A stretch of 64,000 nt of DNA from Alphaproteobacteria bacterium (GCA_009993885.1 JAACSN010000011.1:1-64000); one strand, 5' to 3'; numbered from the stretch's first letter, positions 8,711 to 18,308 are shown. Program-made: numbers and translations. The notes: generated from the sequence alone by a model not told the origin.

Positions 8711-9763
8711 TTAGAGGTTAGGTTGAAAGAGAGATTGCTTGGTTTTACGGATAATTTTTTGAACCCTATTATAGGCCTTTGCGTGTGCAAGCCATAAGGC
8801 GAGGGTTTCATCTTTATCGGATACAGCCTCAATTTCAGCAATAACCTTTTCAATATCATCATTTTGGAGACGTATTTTATAGGAACTGACGATATCTGTT
8901 AATTCATACATTTGATCGTTAGTGGTGGTTTTCTCTATATGGATCAGTTGACCCAATAAAGCCAAGAATTTTTCAACCGCTGTTGTTGAATTTTTAAAAG
9001 TCTCTTGTTGTTTAAGGAAGCGCTCGACACCTTTAAAATTTTTAATCAGGTACGGCAGATTAGGGACGCCGATGGGGGCGTATTCTTGCAAAATAGCATA
9101 GTCCTCGTCAGTTAAAAGGTTTTTGAGGCTTGAAAGTTCTTGTGTAAAAGAAAGGCCTTGATCTAAACGATTTTGGAGATCTTGTAGAGTGCTTAGGGCA
9201 AATATAAGCTTGTTGTCCGCTGCGGGTAGCTCCGTTGGGGGAGACGTGTTTTGAGTTTGTTGCATGGCGGCAGAAAGGGCTAAGAGTTTTTCCTCTAAGG
9301 TTGCAACGCGTTCTTGGAGGTCTTTTAGTGTCTCGCCTTGCGGAGGATTTGAAGGTGCTCTCCCGTCAATATTCAGGGAAGAATCATAGGAGTCCGAAGA
9401 GGAGGAAGGGCTCCCTTGCGGGGGAAGAGTTGTCTCAGGCTCTGCGCCGTTTTCTGTTTCTTTGCTATTTCCGGCAAGGGTTTTTGAGAAGTTTACAGGG
9501 TCTTGTTGAGGAATATCCACTGTTGCATCTATGGGGCTTTTCCCCTCAAATTTTGACTTAACGAGGGGGTAATATTTTGTAATGTAGCCTTTTTGATGGA
9601 GGTAAATGCCACCGACAATAAGCAAAAGAAGAACAACCATAAAGAGGTTGACGGTTTTACGGGGAGAAGAAGAGGGGGGATTATCTTTTTGTGTTGGGGT
9701 ACCGGCCTTGTTCTCTTTTGTTTGAGAGTCACTTTTTTCCGGATTATTTTTCTTATGGGGCAT
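8711..9763 (-). CDS. Mitofilin/Mic60-like membrane protein
   Basis: This 350-residue protein is the alphaproteobacterial relative of mitochondrial Mic60. It has a charged, proline-rich cytosolic N-terminus (1-38), one transmembrane helix (about 39-58, VNLFMVVLLLLIVGGIYL), a Ser/Pro-rich linker, a coiled coil starting at TLKDLQERVATLEEKLLALS (about 144-165) and a helical C-terminal mitofilin-type domain. In other alphaproteobacteria the homologue shapes inner-membrane invaginations and contacts outer-membrane proteins. Its place between hemD and hemY is a conserved gene order that strongly supports the call. It overlaps hemD by 11 bases. Confidence 0.85.
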   Translation of the reverse strand: MPHKKNNPEKSDSQTKENKAGTPTQKDNPPSSSPRKTVNLFMVVLLLLIVGGIYLHQKGYITKYYPLVKSKFEGKSPIDATVDIPQQDPVNFSKTLAGNSKETENGAEPETTLPPQGSPSSSSDSYDSSLNIDGRAPSNPPQGETLKDLQERVATLEEKLLALSAAMQQTQNTSPPTELPAADNKLIFALSTLQDLQNRLDQGLSFTQELSSLKNLLTDEDYAILQEYAPIGVPNLPYLIKNFKGVERFLKQQETFKNSTTAVEKFLALLGQLIHIEKTTTNDQMYELTDIVSSYKIRLQNDDIEKVIAEIEAVSDKDETLALWLAHAKAYNRVQKIIRKTKQSLFQPNL

Positions 9764-10427
9764 TATTTCTATCCTGCAATAAGTTAATCAAGGATTGGTG
9801 TGTCGGTGTCCTTGCTGTTAAAACCTCTTTAAAATCAAAATCTTTCGCGTTTTCAGCTATGTCTTTGCTTAAGGCCGATATTATTATATTTTTTAAGTCT
9901 ATCTTATTTTTCAGTAAAAGTTGATTTAAAATTTTAAATGAGCGTATAGAGTAAAGGGGAATATGGGTAATTTGGTCTTCTTGGAAGGCTTTTAAGACCT
10001 CGGGGGAGAAGTTCTTTTGTGGTTCGGCCGTATAGCAAATTAATTTATGGCAGTGTGGAAGGTGAGTTGAAAAATCAAGGGTCGAGATTTCTCCTGAAAG
10101 ATAAAGAATGTTGCTGCGCGGTTCTTTTTTGCGAAGAATTTTTAATAAATCGAGAGCCGTTGGGGCTGTTATAACGGTTTCAAATCCTAGGTCTTTGAGT
10201 ATTTTTGAGGTGTACTCGCCGACACAATAAAGAGGTGTTTTTTTTGAGACTTCTTTTAGGGCATGAATCGCATTCTTACTACTTAGGCAAACGGCATCAC
10301 ATTCGGGTACAACCACAGTTTGCAAGTGAATTTTTAGAAGGGGAGAGATAATAACCTTGTGCCCCAAATTCTGAAAATCAGGGGCAATGCGTTGCGAGTC
10401 AATATCCGGCCGTATTAAAAGAATCAT
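9753..10427 (-). CDS. hemD: Uroporphyrinogen-III synthase
   Basis: HemD closes and inverts the D ring of hydroxymethylbilane to give uroporphyrinogen III. The 224-residue protein fits the two-domain alpha/beta fold: ILLIRPDIDSQRIAPDFQNLGHKVIISPLL at the start, the CLSSKNAIHAL segment (family TS.NAV), YCVGEYTSKILKDLGF (family VG..TA..L...GF) and ILYLSGE. HemD diverges strongly in sequence, so gene order (3 bases after hemC, before mitofilin) is important support. The C-terminus YSIRSFKIL..LL is typical of the second domain. Confidence 0.9.
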   Translation of the reverse strand: MILLIRPDIDSQRIAPDFQNLGHKVIISPLLKIHLQTVVVPECDAVCLSSKNAIHALKEVSKKTPLYCVGEYTSKILKDLGFETVITAPTALDLLKILRKKEPRSNILYLSGEISTLDFSTHLPHCHKLICYTAEPQKNFSPEVLKAFQEDQITHIPLYSIRSFKILNQLLLKNKIDLKNIIISALSKDIAENAKDFDFKEVLTARTPTHQSLINLLQDRNNAP

Positions 10428-10430
10428 ACT

Positions 10431-11378
10431 TTAGAGCCCGTGTTTGTTGAGCCATTTTTTCATTTCCAGACCCAGTGTAAAAATTTCTTGCGGAGCCTTT
10501 TCCTTTGTAAGGGATAGACTCTCTCGCCAAAGATATTGACCGTCAAGGGTTGCAACACAAGCTACAAAGTTGACGTTTCCCTCGTTAAAGGTGGCAAGGG
10601 CTCCAACGGGAGTACCGCAATGTCCGTCAATGCGCTCAAGAAAGCCGCGTTCCAATCGGATAGCTTCAAAACTGGGCGGATGGTTGATGCCCTGAAGAAA
10701 ATCAAGAGTTGTGATGTTATCTTTAAGACAAACAGCGCCAATGGCTCCTTGAGCTGCACAGGGGGTCATTTCTTGGGGGGAGAAAATTTGGCACGCCTTA
10801 TGCTCTAGCCCCATACGATTCAGGCCTGCAAGAGCCAGCATTGTGGCCGCTGCTTCATGGTTGTCGATTTTTTGAAGACGGGTTTGGATATTGCCTCGAA
10901 ACAGGATCGTTTGAAGGTCGGGACGTAAATTTAAAATTTGAGAGGTTCGTCTCAGAGAGCATGTGCCGAAAAGTGATTTAACAGGGAGATCGGTCAGTGT
11001 TTTTTTGCCTTGGCTGATGAGGGCATCTCGGGGATCGTCTCTCTTTAAAATAGCTGCCAGTTGAAAGGCGGGAGGGAGCCACGTTTCACAATCTTTCATG
11101 GAGTGAACGGCAATATCAATATGGCCGTCCAAAAGTTGCAGGTCGATTTCCTTTGTAAAAAGCGCCTTTCCCCCCACGTCACTAAGGCGTCGATCAAGTA
11201 TTTTATCGCCTGTTGTCTTAATTTTGACGATTTCAAACTTATAAGGCGCAGATACCCTTTGCGCCTTTTGGATCAAGAGGTTTCGAACGAGTTCTGCTTG
11301 ATATAAAGCCAGAGCGCTTCCTCTTGTTCCTATTTTAAAGGTTTTAAAAGCTTGTTTTCCGGTTTGTGTTGAAGACAT
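10431..11378 (-). CDS. hemC: Hydroxymethylbilane synthase (porphobilinogen deaminase)
   Basis: HemC joins four porphobilinogens into hydroxymethylbilane. The 315-residue protein contains FKIGTRGSALALYQAELVR, the active-site loop IDIAVHSMKDCETWLP, CSLRRTSQI with substrate-binding arginines, FRGNIQTRLQKI, and the dipyrromethane attachment cysteine in DGHCGTPVGALA. A short N-terminal extension (MSSTQTGKQAFKT) precedes the domain. It is the first gene of the heme block and is divergent from tsaD across 79 bases that must hold both promoters. Confidence 0.97.
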   Translation of the reverse strand: MSSTQTGKQAFKTFKIGTRGSALALYQAELVRNLLIQKAQRVSAPYKFEIVKIKTTGDKILDRRLSDVGGKALFTKEIDLQLLDGHIDIAVHSMKDCETWLPPAFQLAAILKRDDPRDALISQGKKTLTDLPVKSLFGTCSLRRTSQILNLRPDLQTILFRGNIQTRLQKIDNHEAAATMLALAGLNRMGLEHKACQIFSPQEMTPCAAQGAIGAVCLKDNITTLDFLQGINHPPSFEAIRLERGFLERIDGHCGTPVGALATFNEGNVNFVACVATLDGQYLWRESLSLTKEKAPQEIFTLGLEMKKWLNKHGL

Positions 11379-11457
11379 TTTTTTCTTTTTTTGTGGTACG
11401 TCCCTTATAAAATGCTTTATTAATGAAGAAAATAAAAGAGAAAACCATAAAAAAACG

Positions 11458-12552
11458 ATGATTATTTTAGGAATTGAAACAAGCTGCGATGAAACGGCTG
11501 TAGCCCTTGTCAGCGATAAAACACCGGATACGCTTCATACCGATCAGGGCAACAGGCCCTGTGTTTTGGCACATCGTGTTTTTACTCAGCTGGAAGAACA
11601 TGAGGCATTTGGCGGCGTTGTGCCCGAAGTTGCGGCCAGAGCTCATTTGCAGGTATTGCCCCCTTTATTAAAACAAACCTTAAAGGACGCGAAGTTAACC
11701 CTAGCCGATATTGACGGCGTGGCTGTGACGTGTGGTCCGGGTCTCATCGGCGGCGTGATGGTTGGGGTGATGATGGGCAAAAGCATAGCCGCCGTCCATA
11801 ATAAGCCTTTTTTGGCTATTAATCATCTTGCCGGCCATGGGCTGGTGCCGCGTTTAAGTGATAATTTGTCTTTTCCTTATTTATTGCTTCTTGTTTCCGG
11901 GGGACATTCTCAGATTGTTGTTGTAAAATCTGCTTTAGATTTTGAAGTTCTTGGATCAACCCAAGATGATGCTGTCGGAGAATGCTTTGATAAATGTGCA
12001 AAGATGATGGGATTACCGTATCCGGGGGGGGCAAATGTTGAAAAAGCGGCTTTAACAGGGGATAAAAAGCGCTTTCAATTGCCTCGCCCCTTAAAAGGGC
12101 GCACAAAGGACGGTATGGCTTGCCGTTTTTCTTTCTCAGGATTAAAGTCGGCTGTGAGACGTGAGATCGAAAAACTCGGTGACGGATTTTCTCCCCAAGA
12201 TGCCTGTGATTTAAGTGCCGGCTTGCAAACGGCTATTTCAGATACTCTTTGTGATCGTTTAAAAAATGCTTTAAAGCACTGTGACGAAAGATCACAACAG
12301 TTAACGGCTCTTGTTGTATCTGGTGGGGTTGCGGCCAATGTCTTTCTGCGCGACAATATCAAAGAGCTTGCCCATGAATTTAAGTTGCCTTTTGTGGCGC
12401 CGCCCCTTAATTTATGTACAGATAACGGGGTGATGATTGCGTGGGCAGGTATTGAGAAAATGAAGCACGGTTCCGTGGACGCATTAGATTTCAAACCGCG
12501 ACCGCGATGGCCTTTAAACGAGTTATCTGTAAACGAGCCCTCATATATATAA
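11458..12552 (+). CDS. tsaD: tRNA N6-threonylcarbamoyladenosine synthase, transferase subunit
   Basis: TsaD moves the threonylcarbamoyl group onto A37 of ANN-decoding tRNAs. The 364-residue protein starts at the ATG of MIILGIETSCDETAVAL and has the metal-binding HxxxH (INHLAGHGL), LLLVSGGHSQI, GECFDKCAKMMGLPYPGG and late VSGGVAANVFLRDNI and CTDNGVMIAWAG motifs. Its partner TsaB is at 46422-47075; TsaE and TsaC are not in the window. It leads a plus-strand run with gpsA 21 bases downstream. Confidence 0.97.
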   Translation: MIILGIETSCDETAVALVSDKTPDTLHTDQGNRPCVLAHRVFTQLEEHEAFGGVVPEVAARAHLQVLPPLLKQTLKDAKLTLADIDGVAVTCGPGLIGGVMVGVMMGKSIAAVHNKPFLAINHLAGHGLVPRLSDNLSFPYLLLLVSGGHSQIVVVKSALDFEVLGSTQDDAVGECFDKCAKMMGLPYPGGANVEKAALTGDKKRFQLPRPLKGRTKDGMACRFSFSGLKSAVRREIEKLGDGFSPQDACDLSAGLQTAISDTLCDRLKNALKHCDERSQQLTALVVSGGVAANVFLRDNIKELAHEFKLPFVAPPLNLCTDNGVMIAWAGIEKMKHGSVDALDFKPRPRWPLNELSVNEPSYI

Positions 12553-12573
12553 AGAGAGCAGGAGAAAATAATA

Positions 12574-13569
12574 ATGAGAAAAAAAGTAACTGTTTTAGGA
12601 GCAGGTGCGTGGGGAACGGCTCTTGCCTTGCAAGCGCACTATGCCGGTAACGAGGTTACCTTGTGGGCTTATTTGCAAGAAGAAAAAGACGAAATTGATC
12701 AACATGGCGAAAATAAAACACGCTTGCCCGGTGTGAAAATACCAAAAGAGATTACCGTTACCTGTGATTTGGCTAAGGCTGCTCAGGGGGAGGTTTTATT
12801 GGTGGTAACACCTGCCCAAGCTATTCGGAGTTTTTTAACGTCTTTAAAAGAGCATCTTAAACCTGAAACAACTCTTGTTTTTTGTTCTAAGGGGATTGAG
12901 ATTTCAACGGGGGCTCTAATCACGGATATTTGTGCCAATGTGATTCCTGCAACGCCTATTGCCGTTTTATCAGGGCCTAACTTTGCAACAGAAATTGCTA
13001 CGGGTTCTCCGGGGGCAGCAACGCTGGCTTCTAAAACCCTTGACCAAGCCGAAATACTTGCGACTCTTTTAAGCTCTCTTACTTTTAGGATTTATCCGAG
13101 TGATGATATTATGGGCGTTCAAGTGGGAGGGGCTCTTAAAAACGTTGTTGCTATTGCTTCCGGTTTGGTAACGGGAGCCGGTTTTGGAGAAAATCTAAGG
13201 GCCGCACTCATTACCCGAGGCCTTGAAGAAATGGTTCGTTTCGGTGTGAAAAGAGGGGCAAAACGCGAGACCTTTATGGGGCTTTCAGGTATGGGGGATC
13301 TTATTTTATGCTCTATATCCAATACGTCTCGTAATATGAATTTTGGGTTTGAATTAGGGCAAGGCGGTAACACAAAAATCTTGTTAGAGGAGGGTCATGT
13401 TTTAACGGAAGGCGCTTATACAGTCAAAGCGGTGCGACAACTGACCCAAGAACAGGGTATTGATATGCCTATTTGCGAGGCTGTTTATCGGGTACTTTAT
13501 GAAGGCAAAACTATCAAGGAAGAACTGGCAACTTTACTGATGCGACCGCCGGTTCCCGAGATTATTTAA
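12574..13569 (+). CDS. gpsA: Glycerol-3-phosphate dehydrogenase [NAD(P)+]
   Basis: GpsA reduces dihydroxyacetone phosphate to sn-glycerol 3-phosphate for phospholipid synthesis. The 331-residue protein shows the Rossmann motif VLGAGAWGTALALQ, NKTRLPGVKIP, VLSGPNFATEIATGSPGAAT, the catalytic lysine in GGALKNVVAIASG, and FMGLSGMGDLILCSISNTSRN. A GAGCAGGAGA ribosome binding site precedes the ATG. The tsaD-gpsA order is common in alphaproteobacteria. Confidence 0.97.
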   Translation: MRKKVTVLGAGAWGTALALQAHYAGNEVTLWAYLQEEKDEIDQHGENKTRLPGVKIPKEITVTCDLAKAAQGEVLLVVTPAQAIRSFLTSLKEHLKPETTLVFCSKGIEISTGALITDICANVIPATPIAVLSGPNFATEIATGSPGAATLASKTLDQAEILATLLSSLTFRIYPSDDIMGVQVGGALKNVVAIASGLVTGAGFGENLRAALITRGLEEMVRFGVKRGAKRETFMGLSGMGDLILCSISNTSRNMNFGFELGQGGNTKILLEEGHVLTEGAYTVKAVRQLTQEQGIDMPICEAVYRVLYEGKTIKEELATLLMRPPVPEII

Positions 13570-13583
13570 GAAAGTCAAAGTTC

Positions 13584-13997
13584 ATGAATTACTGGTTGAT
13601 TAAGTCGGAACCGAATACTTGGTCTTGGGAAGACCAAAAACGCGTTGAAACAGAGCCTTGGAACGGGGTACGAAATTACCAAGCGGCTAATAATATGAAG
13701 GCTATGAAAACGGGTGATTTGGCCTTTTTTTATCATTCCGTTAAAGAGAGAAAAATCGTCGGTATTGTGGAAGTAGTTAAAGAATATTATCCTGATCCAA
13801 GCGATGAAACAGGGCGTTTTGGGATGGTTGACTTTAAAGTTGTCGAGGATGTTAAACACCAAGTTACTTTGCAAGAAATAAAAGACGACCCGCGTTTGTC
13901 TCATTTACCCTTGGTGAAACAATCAAGACTGTCTGTTTCTCCTGTGGATAAGGAAGCATGGTCTATTATTTATGCCAATGCTCAACAAAAGAATTAG
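13584..13997 (+). CDS. EVE domain-containing protein
   Basis: The 137-residue protein is a stand-alone EVE domain: it starts MNYWLIKSEPNTWSWEDQ, then WNGVRNYQAANNMKAMKTGDLAFFYHS, IVGIVEVVKEYYPDPSD and the late LSHLPLVKQSRLSVSPV. EVE domains are related to YTH and PUA folds and bind modified bases; the role of this housekeeping clade (thymocyte nuclear protein 1-like) is not established. It is 14 bases after gpsA, an order seen in many alphaproteobacteria. Confidence 0.92.
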   Translation: MNYWLIKSEPNTWSWEDQKRVETEPWNGVRNYQAANNMKAMKTGDLAFFYHSVKERKIVGIVEVVKEYYPDPSDETGRFGMVDFKVVEDVKHQVTLQEIKDDPRLSHLPLVKQSRLSVSPVDKEAWSIIYANAQQKN

Positions 13998-14008
13998 TGA
14001 GGTTTGAC

Positions 14009-15775
14009 GTGAAAATATCCTTAGACACCTTAAAAATTTTAAAACACAAGGGACAGGAATTACTTCCCCGTTTTGCCGGGCTCGATAAGCGTTTTTTGAT
14101 CTTTACCCATGATGTTGCTGCCTTGTTTGCCGCCTTGCAGTTGTCTATGTGGTTTGTTATGAGGGATGAATTATCTCTTTTGTCCTCCGGTTTTATTTTA
14201 AAGCAATCTTTTATTTTTGCCCTTATTACAAGCGGTTTCTTTCTATGGTTCCAAACCTATAGAGGCGTTTGGCGTTATGTGTCTTGGCGCCAGTCGGCTT
14301 TGCTTGTCGGTGTCTTGGGCTTTTCTTCCTTGATCTTTTTCCCCTTAATAACGAAAGCTCATATGCAACCGATCCCAATCCCTAATATGGTTGTTTTGGT
14401 GAATTGGGGTGTGGCGAGCGTGCTCCTTATCGGCTCTCGCTTATTCTTTCGTATTTTTTATGAACGTTGGCTTAATAGCGAAGAGAGTGCTTTGGCAGAT
14501 ACGCCTGTTTCCCGAGTTATTTTGGTAGGGGCAGGGCACTCAACTAAATATTTTTTAAAGAGGTTAAGCCATAAAAAGCAATACCTTTATGACGTCATCG
14601 GCATTGTTGACAGCAACCCTAAAGTTGGCGATTCTATTCAAGGCGTTGATGTGCTTGGCTCGTTGTCCGACCTGCCGGATTTAATCGAGAACTTTAATTC
14701 GGAAGGGATGCATCCTCACCATATTGTTGTCACGGATTCTTCTTATTTAGGAGCAAAAGTGCGTGCTCTTTTAAGGAACCTTTCTTCCTTTAAAGTTGAT
14801 TTTATGAAACTCTCTGAAGATGAAGGCGACGTTGTCCCTCTTACGATTGAAGATATTTTCTATGAAGCAACGCCGGCTCTTTCTCTTGACGTGTTTTCAC
14901 AAAAATGTGTTTTAATTTATGGCGCTACGTGCCCTTTGGGTCAAGAATTTGTGAAACTTCTTTCGGGTGGCATGGGATCAAAAAGTGCGGCAAAAATTAT
15001 TTTATGGGATCAAAATATAGATCTCCTTGTTGACCTTCAAAAACGCTTTGGCTTGGAGGTTCGGCAAAATGCTTTGACTTTTTTATCAAAAACCTCTTAC
15101 AGCGATGATCAGCTCACCTCTTATTTAAAACAGAAAAAAGTTGATGTTTTTATTAATTTAAAAGCCTTTGCTGCTGCAACAACGGAACACCTCGATCCTT
15201 CTCTTTCATTTGAGGTCTATTTGGAAGAACATGAGAGACTTTTAAAAGTTGCTCAAAGAGCAGGGGTAAAAAGTTATTTCTTCATGACTCAGCAAGCACC
15301 CCATTGTGATTTTGCAATGCGTCTTGCGCCCCTTACCAATCATGTTTTAAAGAGCAATTCACCCCGTTCAAAACTAACCTGCGGCATGATTAATCTTCCT
15401 TATGTGATCCATGCGGACGACCCCTTTTTCCAAGGTCGCGGTTATCATCATCTCCCCCAAAGCAGTCTTCCTGTGACAACGCCGGCCTATGCAGCCTATA
15501 TGATGGGGTCTATTATGGCAGCTGTTTTAGAGAAAGATCCTCAAGCGACCCAAGGGGTTAAAGATGAGCTCCATATGGAAACCGTTTCTTATGATGTCCT
15601 TGCGCAGTTTTTTTCTATTTTAAACCATAACGCCCCTATGCCTATTTATAGTGTTGAGGAGAAAATAATGCCGTCTATTTCATGGAATGATAAGGTATAT
15701 AAGGACTTGCAAGCCGCTTTGTCTTTGATGGAATATAAACGGGCAAGTGAGTGTTTAGACAAATTTTACCCTTAA
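14009..15775 (+). CDS. WbpM/CapD-like membrane protein with degenerate dehydratase domain
   Basis: The 588-residue protein has the layout of FlaA1/WbpM nucleotide-sugar dehydratases: four transmembrane helices (to about residue 150), a CoA-binding-like Rossmann domain (RVILVGAGHSTKYFLKRL, GIVDSNPKVGDSIQGVDVLG) and a C-terminal SDR-like domain beginning KCVLIYGATCPLGQEFVKLL (glycines near residue 305). The catalytic part looks lost: I see no TDKA/MGxxKR-type motif, only SYFFMTQQAPHCDFAMRL. It may be a scaffold or a decaying enzyme. GTG at 14009 is chosen over an upstream frame because GTGAGG lies 7 bases before it and the frame otherwise overlaps the EVE gene. Confidence 0.75.
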   Translation: MKISLDTLKILKHKGQELLPRFAGLDKRFLIFTHDVAALFAALQLSMWFVMRDELSLLSSGFILKQSFIFALITSGFFLWFQTYRGVWRYVSWRQSALLVGVLGFSSLIFFPLITKAHMQPIPIPNMVVLVNWGVASVLLIGSRLFFRIFYERWLNSEESALADTPVSRVILVGAGHSTKYFLKRLSHKKQYLYDVIGIVDSNPKVGDSIQGVDVLGSLSDLPDLIENFNSEGMHPHHIVVTDSSYLGAKVRALLRNLSSFKVDFMKLSEDEGDVVPLTIEDIFYEATPALSLDVFSQKCVLIYGATCPLGQEFVKLLSGGMGSKSAAKIILWDQNIDLLVDLQKRFGLEVRQNALTFLSKTSYSDDQLTSYLKQKKVDVFINLKAFAAATTEHLDPSLSFEVYLEEHERLLKVAQRAGVKSYFFMTQQAPHCDFAMRLAPLTNHVLKSNSPRSKLTCGMINLPYVIHADDPFFQGRGYHHLPQSSLPVTTPAYAAYMMGSIMAAVLEKDPQATQGVKDELHMETVSYDVLAQFFSILNHNAPMPIYSVEEKIMPSISWNDKVYKDLQAALSLMEYKRASECLDKFYP

Positions 15776-15788
15776 AGAGGGGCGCTTT

Positions 15789-16253
15789 ATGACGATTATC
15801 CGTCATTTAGCGGCTCGTGTTCCATGGCCTTATCCCCAAGGAGGTGTTCAAGATTTTATCGAAACTCATCTCCTACCTTACCAAGGTAAAAGCAATTGGT
15901 GTTGGGGGTTGTTTTTAAAATCGGCTCCTAAGGATTTGATCGGTAGTATTGAAATCCGCTTGAGCGAAACCGATAATCGGGGATTTTGGCTTGCTAAAAA
16001 GTATTGGGGAAAAGGCTATATGACCGAAGCTATCGAGCCCGTCACGGCCTATGCTTTTAAGGACCTTAATTTTGATAAAATGATTTTTACCAATGCAAAA
16101 GGCAATCATCGTTCCGGGCGTATTAAAGAAAAAACAGGGGCAAGGTTTAAGGGTCTAAAACCTGTAAATTTTGTTGATCCTTACTATACCGAAGCAGAAG
16201 TTTGGGAACTCACAAAGGACGAGTACTTGCTATCACTTTCTAAGAAAACTTAA
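15789..16253 (+). CDS. GNAT family N-acetyltransferase, short N-terminus
   Basis: The 154-residue protein matches the RimJ/RimL-type GNAT fold from its second helix onward: VPWPYPQGGVQDFIETHL, LIGSIEIRLSE, the acetyl-CoA loop GFWLAKKYWGKGYMTEAIEPVTAYAF, and IFTNAKGNHRSGRIKEKTGARF. Family members usually carry about 30 more residues ahead (first strand and helix); the ATG at 15789 with GAGGGGC upstream gives a protein starting inside helix 1. It may be truncated or a short variant. It lies 13 bases after the CapD-like gene and is probably cotranscribed. The substrate is unknown. Confidence 0.8.
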   Translation: MTIIRHLAARVPWPYPQGGVQDFIETHLLPYQGKSNWCWGLFLKSAPKDLIGSIEIRLSETDNRGFWLAKKYWGKGYMTEAIEPVTAYAFKDLNFDKMIFTNAKGNHRSGRIKEKTGARFKGLKPVNFVDPYYTEAEVWELTKDEYLLSLSKKT

Positions 16254-16350
16254 TCTGCCTGCCCGAAAAAAAACTCTCAAATTTTTTTATCTTTTTCTTA
16301 ATTTTTTGATCATTCACTCAAAGTCTTACGGCATATTTTGAAAAAAAATA

Positions 16351-16380
16351 TTGACAATTATTATTTCATTATTATTTAAT
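16351..16380 (+). promoter_or_regulatory. Predicted sigma70-type promoter
   Basis: A perfect -35 TTGACA (16351-16356) and a -10 TTTAAT (16375-16380) are separated by 18 bases, 28 bases ahead of the exported-protein start at 16409. The whole stretch is very AT-rich. An AAGGA ribosome binding site lies at about 16398-16402. Confidence 0.55.
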
Positions 16381-16408
16381 TATTACGTAAACTAATTAAG
16401 GAAATAAA

Positions 16409-16792
16409 ATGAAAATAATTTTTAAGTCAACTTTAACTGCGCTTTTATTGAGTTCATCTTCTTTTACAAGCAGCAATGCAACTTTACCGCTTGCGTCTGA
16501 TGTGGCTGATCATGTGGATGAATTTATGAAACATAGGACTCTTTACTCAGAAAGAGATAATAAGAAATATTCGCTTGTTCAGTTAAAATGGGGAGAAATC
16601 TCCGGGACTGTAACTGCAAAGACAGTTGTGAGATTAGACAATATTCCCCTATCACCAAAGTATTATCAAAACTTTCCTTGGATTGGCAAATACCAAACTT
16701 ATGTTGTTCAAAAAGCAGGGGAGACAACTCTTTATTATTTAACAATTGCAGAAGTTTTGAAAAACGGTGTGACTGAAAGCATTGATAATTAG
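16409..16792 (+). CDS. Small exported protein, unknown function
   Basis: The 127-residue protein has a signal peptide (MKIIFKSTLTALLLSSSSFTSSNA) and a mature domain of about 100 residues. Its beta-rich C-terminal half (SGTVTAKTVVRLDNIPLSP, YQTYVVQKAGETTLYYLTIAEV) contains no cysteine. I do not recognise the family. It has its own promoter and a strong terminator, so it is a monocistronic exported orphan between housekeeping operons. Confidence 0.65.
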   Translation: MKIIFKSTLTALLLSSSSFTSSNATLPLASDVADHVDEFMKHRTLYSERDNKKYSLVQLKWGEISGTVTAKTVVRLDNIPLSPKYYQNFPWIGKYQTYVVQKAGETTLYYLTIAEVLKNGVTESIDN

Positions 16793-16844
16793 GCCGGCGT
16801 TTTAAAACCAAATAGCGCTAGTTAACTTCATAAAACTTGCTCAT

Positions 16845-16875
16845 AAAAAACCACAGAGGCTATCTGTGGTTTTTT
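16845..16875. terminator. Bidirectional rho-independent terminator
   Basis: AAAAAACCACAGA (16845-16857), a 5-base loop and TCTGTGGTTTTTT (16863-16875) form a 13-bp perfect stem with A- and T-runs. It ends both the exported gene at 16792 (plus) and pntB at 16911 (minus). Confidence 0.9.
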
Positions 16876-16910
16876 CTTACTTATGGATTCCGTTGAAGGG
16901 GAAGAGTACG

Positions 16911-18308
16911 TTAAAATGCCCTTACAATTTCTTCACACATTTTCTTGGCATCACCAAAAAGCATCATGGTGTTATCTCGATAGAAAAGTTCGTTATCCAC
17001 ACCGGAATACCCGGGGCTCATAGAGCGTTTCACAAAAAGAACGGTTTTGGCATTCTCAACATCCAAAATAGGCATGCCGTAAATAGGGCTTTTCGGGTCT
17101 GTTTTAGCAATCGGGTTTGTGACATCGTTAGCGCCAATCACAAAAGCCACATCGGTTTGTGAAAAGTCTCTGTTAATTTCGTCAAGTTCTAAAACATCCT
17201 CATAGGGGATATTCGCTTCTGCTAAAAGAACATTCATGTGCCCCGGCATACGACCGGCCACGGGGTGGATGGCATAGCGGACTTTAATGCCTTTTTCCTT
17301 TAGAGCATCGGTCATTTCTCTTAAGGCATGTTGAGCTTGTGCAACGGCCATACCATAGCCGGGGACAATGATGACGGATTCGGCGTTTTCAAGGATATAA
17401 GCCGCATCATCGGCGCTGCCTGATTTATAAGAGCGATCAATTTGTGCGACACCGTCCGCGGCTGCATTTGCCGAGCTACCGCCGCCAAAGCCCCCTAAAA
17501 CAACATTAAAGATGGAACGGTTCATGCCTTTGCACATGATATAGCTTAGGATCGCACCGGAAGCGCCCACAAGAGCGCCCGTAATGATAAGGAGATGGTT
17601 ATTGAGCGTAAAGCCGATACCGGCAGCAGCCCAACCCGAGTAAGAGTTTAACATGGAAACAATAACGGGCATATCGGCACCGCCAATGGGGAGGATCAGT
17701 AAGAATCCAAGAAGAAGGCTGACCAGTATAATGAGGGCGAAAATAGCATAGGACTCCGATTGCACAAAAAAGAAGGTCAGAGCAATGAGGCTTAAGCCAA
17801 GGGCGGCATTTAACCGGTGCTGCCCTGAAAAGGTAAGGGGAGTACCGCTAACCAAGCCTTGCAGTTTACCGAAAGCCACAAGAGAACCTGTAAAGGTAAT
17901 TGCCCCAATGGCAGCCCCAATAGACATTTCAATGAGGCTCGCCTCTGCAATATGAGCAACGGTACCGATACCAAAGGCCGCAGGGCTTAACAAAGCAGAG
18001 GTTGCCACGCATACCGCTGCCAATCCGACAAGGCTGTGAAAGGCTGCGACCAATTGAGGCAAAGCGGTCATTTCAATTTTCTTTGCAATGACTGTTCCAA
18101 TAGCGCCGCCGACGGCAACCCCGAGGACAATGAGGAAATAATTGTTAACGTCTGCGGAGAAAACCGTTGCCGAGACGGCAAGGAGCATTCCGATCATGCC
18201 GTAGGCGTTGCCGCCCCGAGCAGTTTTAGGAGAGGATAAACCGCGCAATGCCATAATAAAGCAGACAGAGGCGATGAGGTAAAGAACGGCTTGAAGATTA
18301 TCACTCAT
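16911..18308 (-). CDS. pntB: NAD(P) transhydrogenase subunit beta
   Basis: PntB is the membrane and NADP(H)-binding part of the proton-translocating transhydrogenase, which uses the proton gradient to make NADPH from NADH. The 465-residue protein has about nine transmembrane helices, then domain III with the NADP fold: [59 protein letters not shown] and [16 protein letters not shown]. Length and motifs are normal and complete. It is the last gene of pntAA-pntAB-pntB. Confidence 0.97.
   Translation of the reverse strand: MSDNLQAVLYLIASVCFIMALRGLSSPKTARGGNAYGMIGMLLAVSATVFSADVNNYFLIVLGVAVGGAIGTVIAKKIEMTALPQLVAAFHSLVGLAAVCVATSALLSPAAFGIGTVAHIAEASLIEMSIGAAIGAITFTGSLVAFGKLQGLVSGTPLTFSGQHRLNAALGLSLIALTFFFVQSESYAIFALIILVSLLLGFLLILPIGGADMPVIVSMLNSYSGWAAAGIGFTLNNHLLIITGALVGASGAILSYIMCKGMNRSIFNVVLGGFGGGSSANAAADGVAQIDRSYKSGSADDAAYILENAESVIIVPGYGMAVAQAQHALREMTDALKEKGIKVRYAIHPVAGRMPGHMNVLLAEANIPYEDVLELDEINRDFSQTDVAFVIGANDVTNPIAKTDPKSPIYGMPILDVENAKTVLFVKRSMSPGYSGVDNELFYRDNTMMLFGDAKKMCEEIVRAF

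Noticed and set aside
7566..11378. HemY as protoporphyrinogen oxidase
   Set aside because: The protein has the HemY_N/TPR layout and no FAD motif, so it is not the Bacillus-type enzyme.
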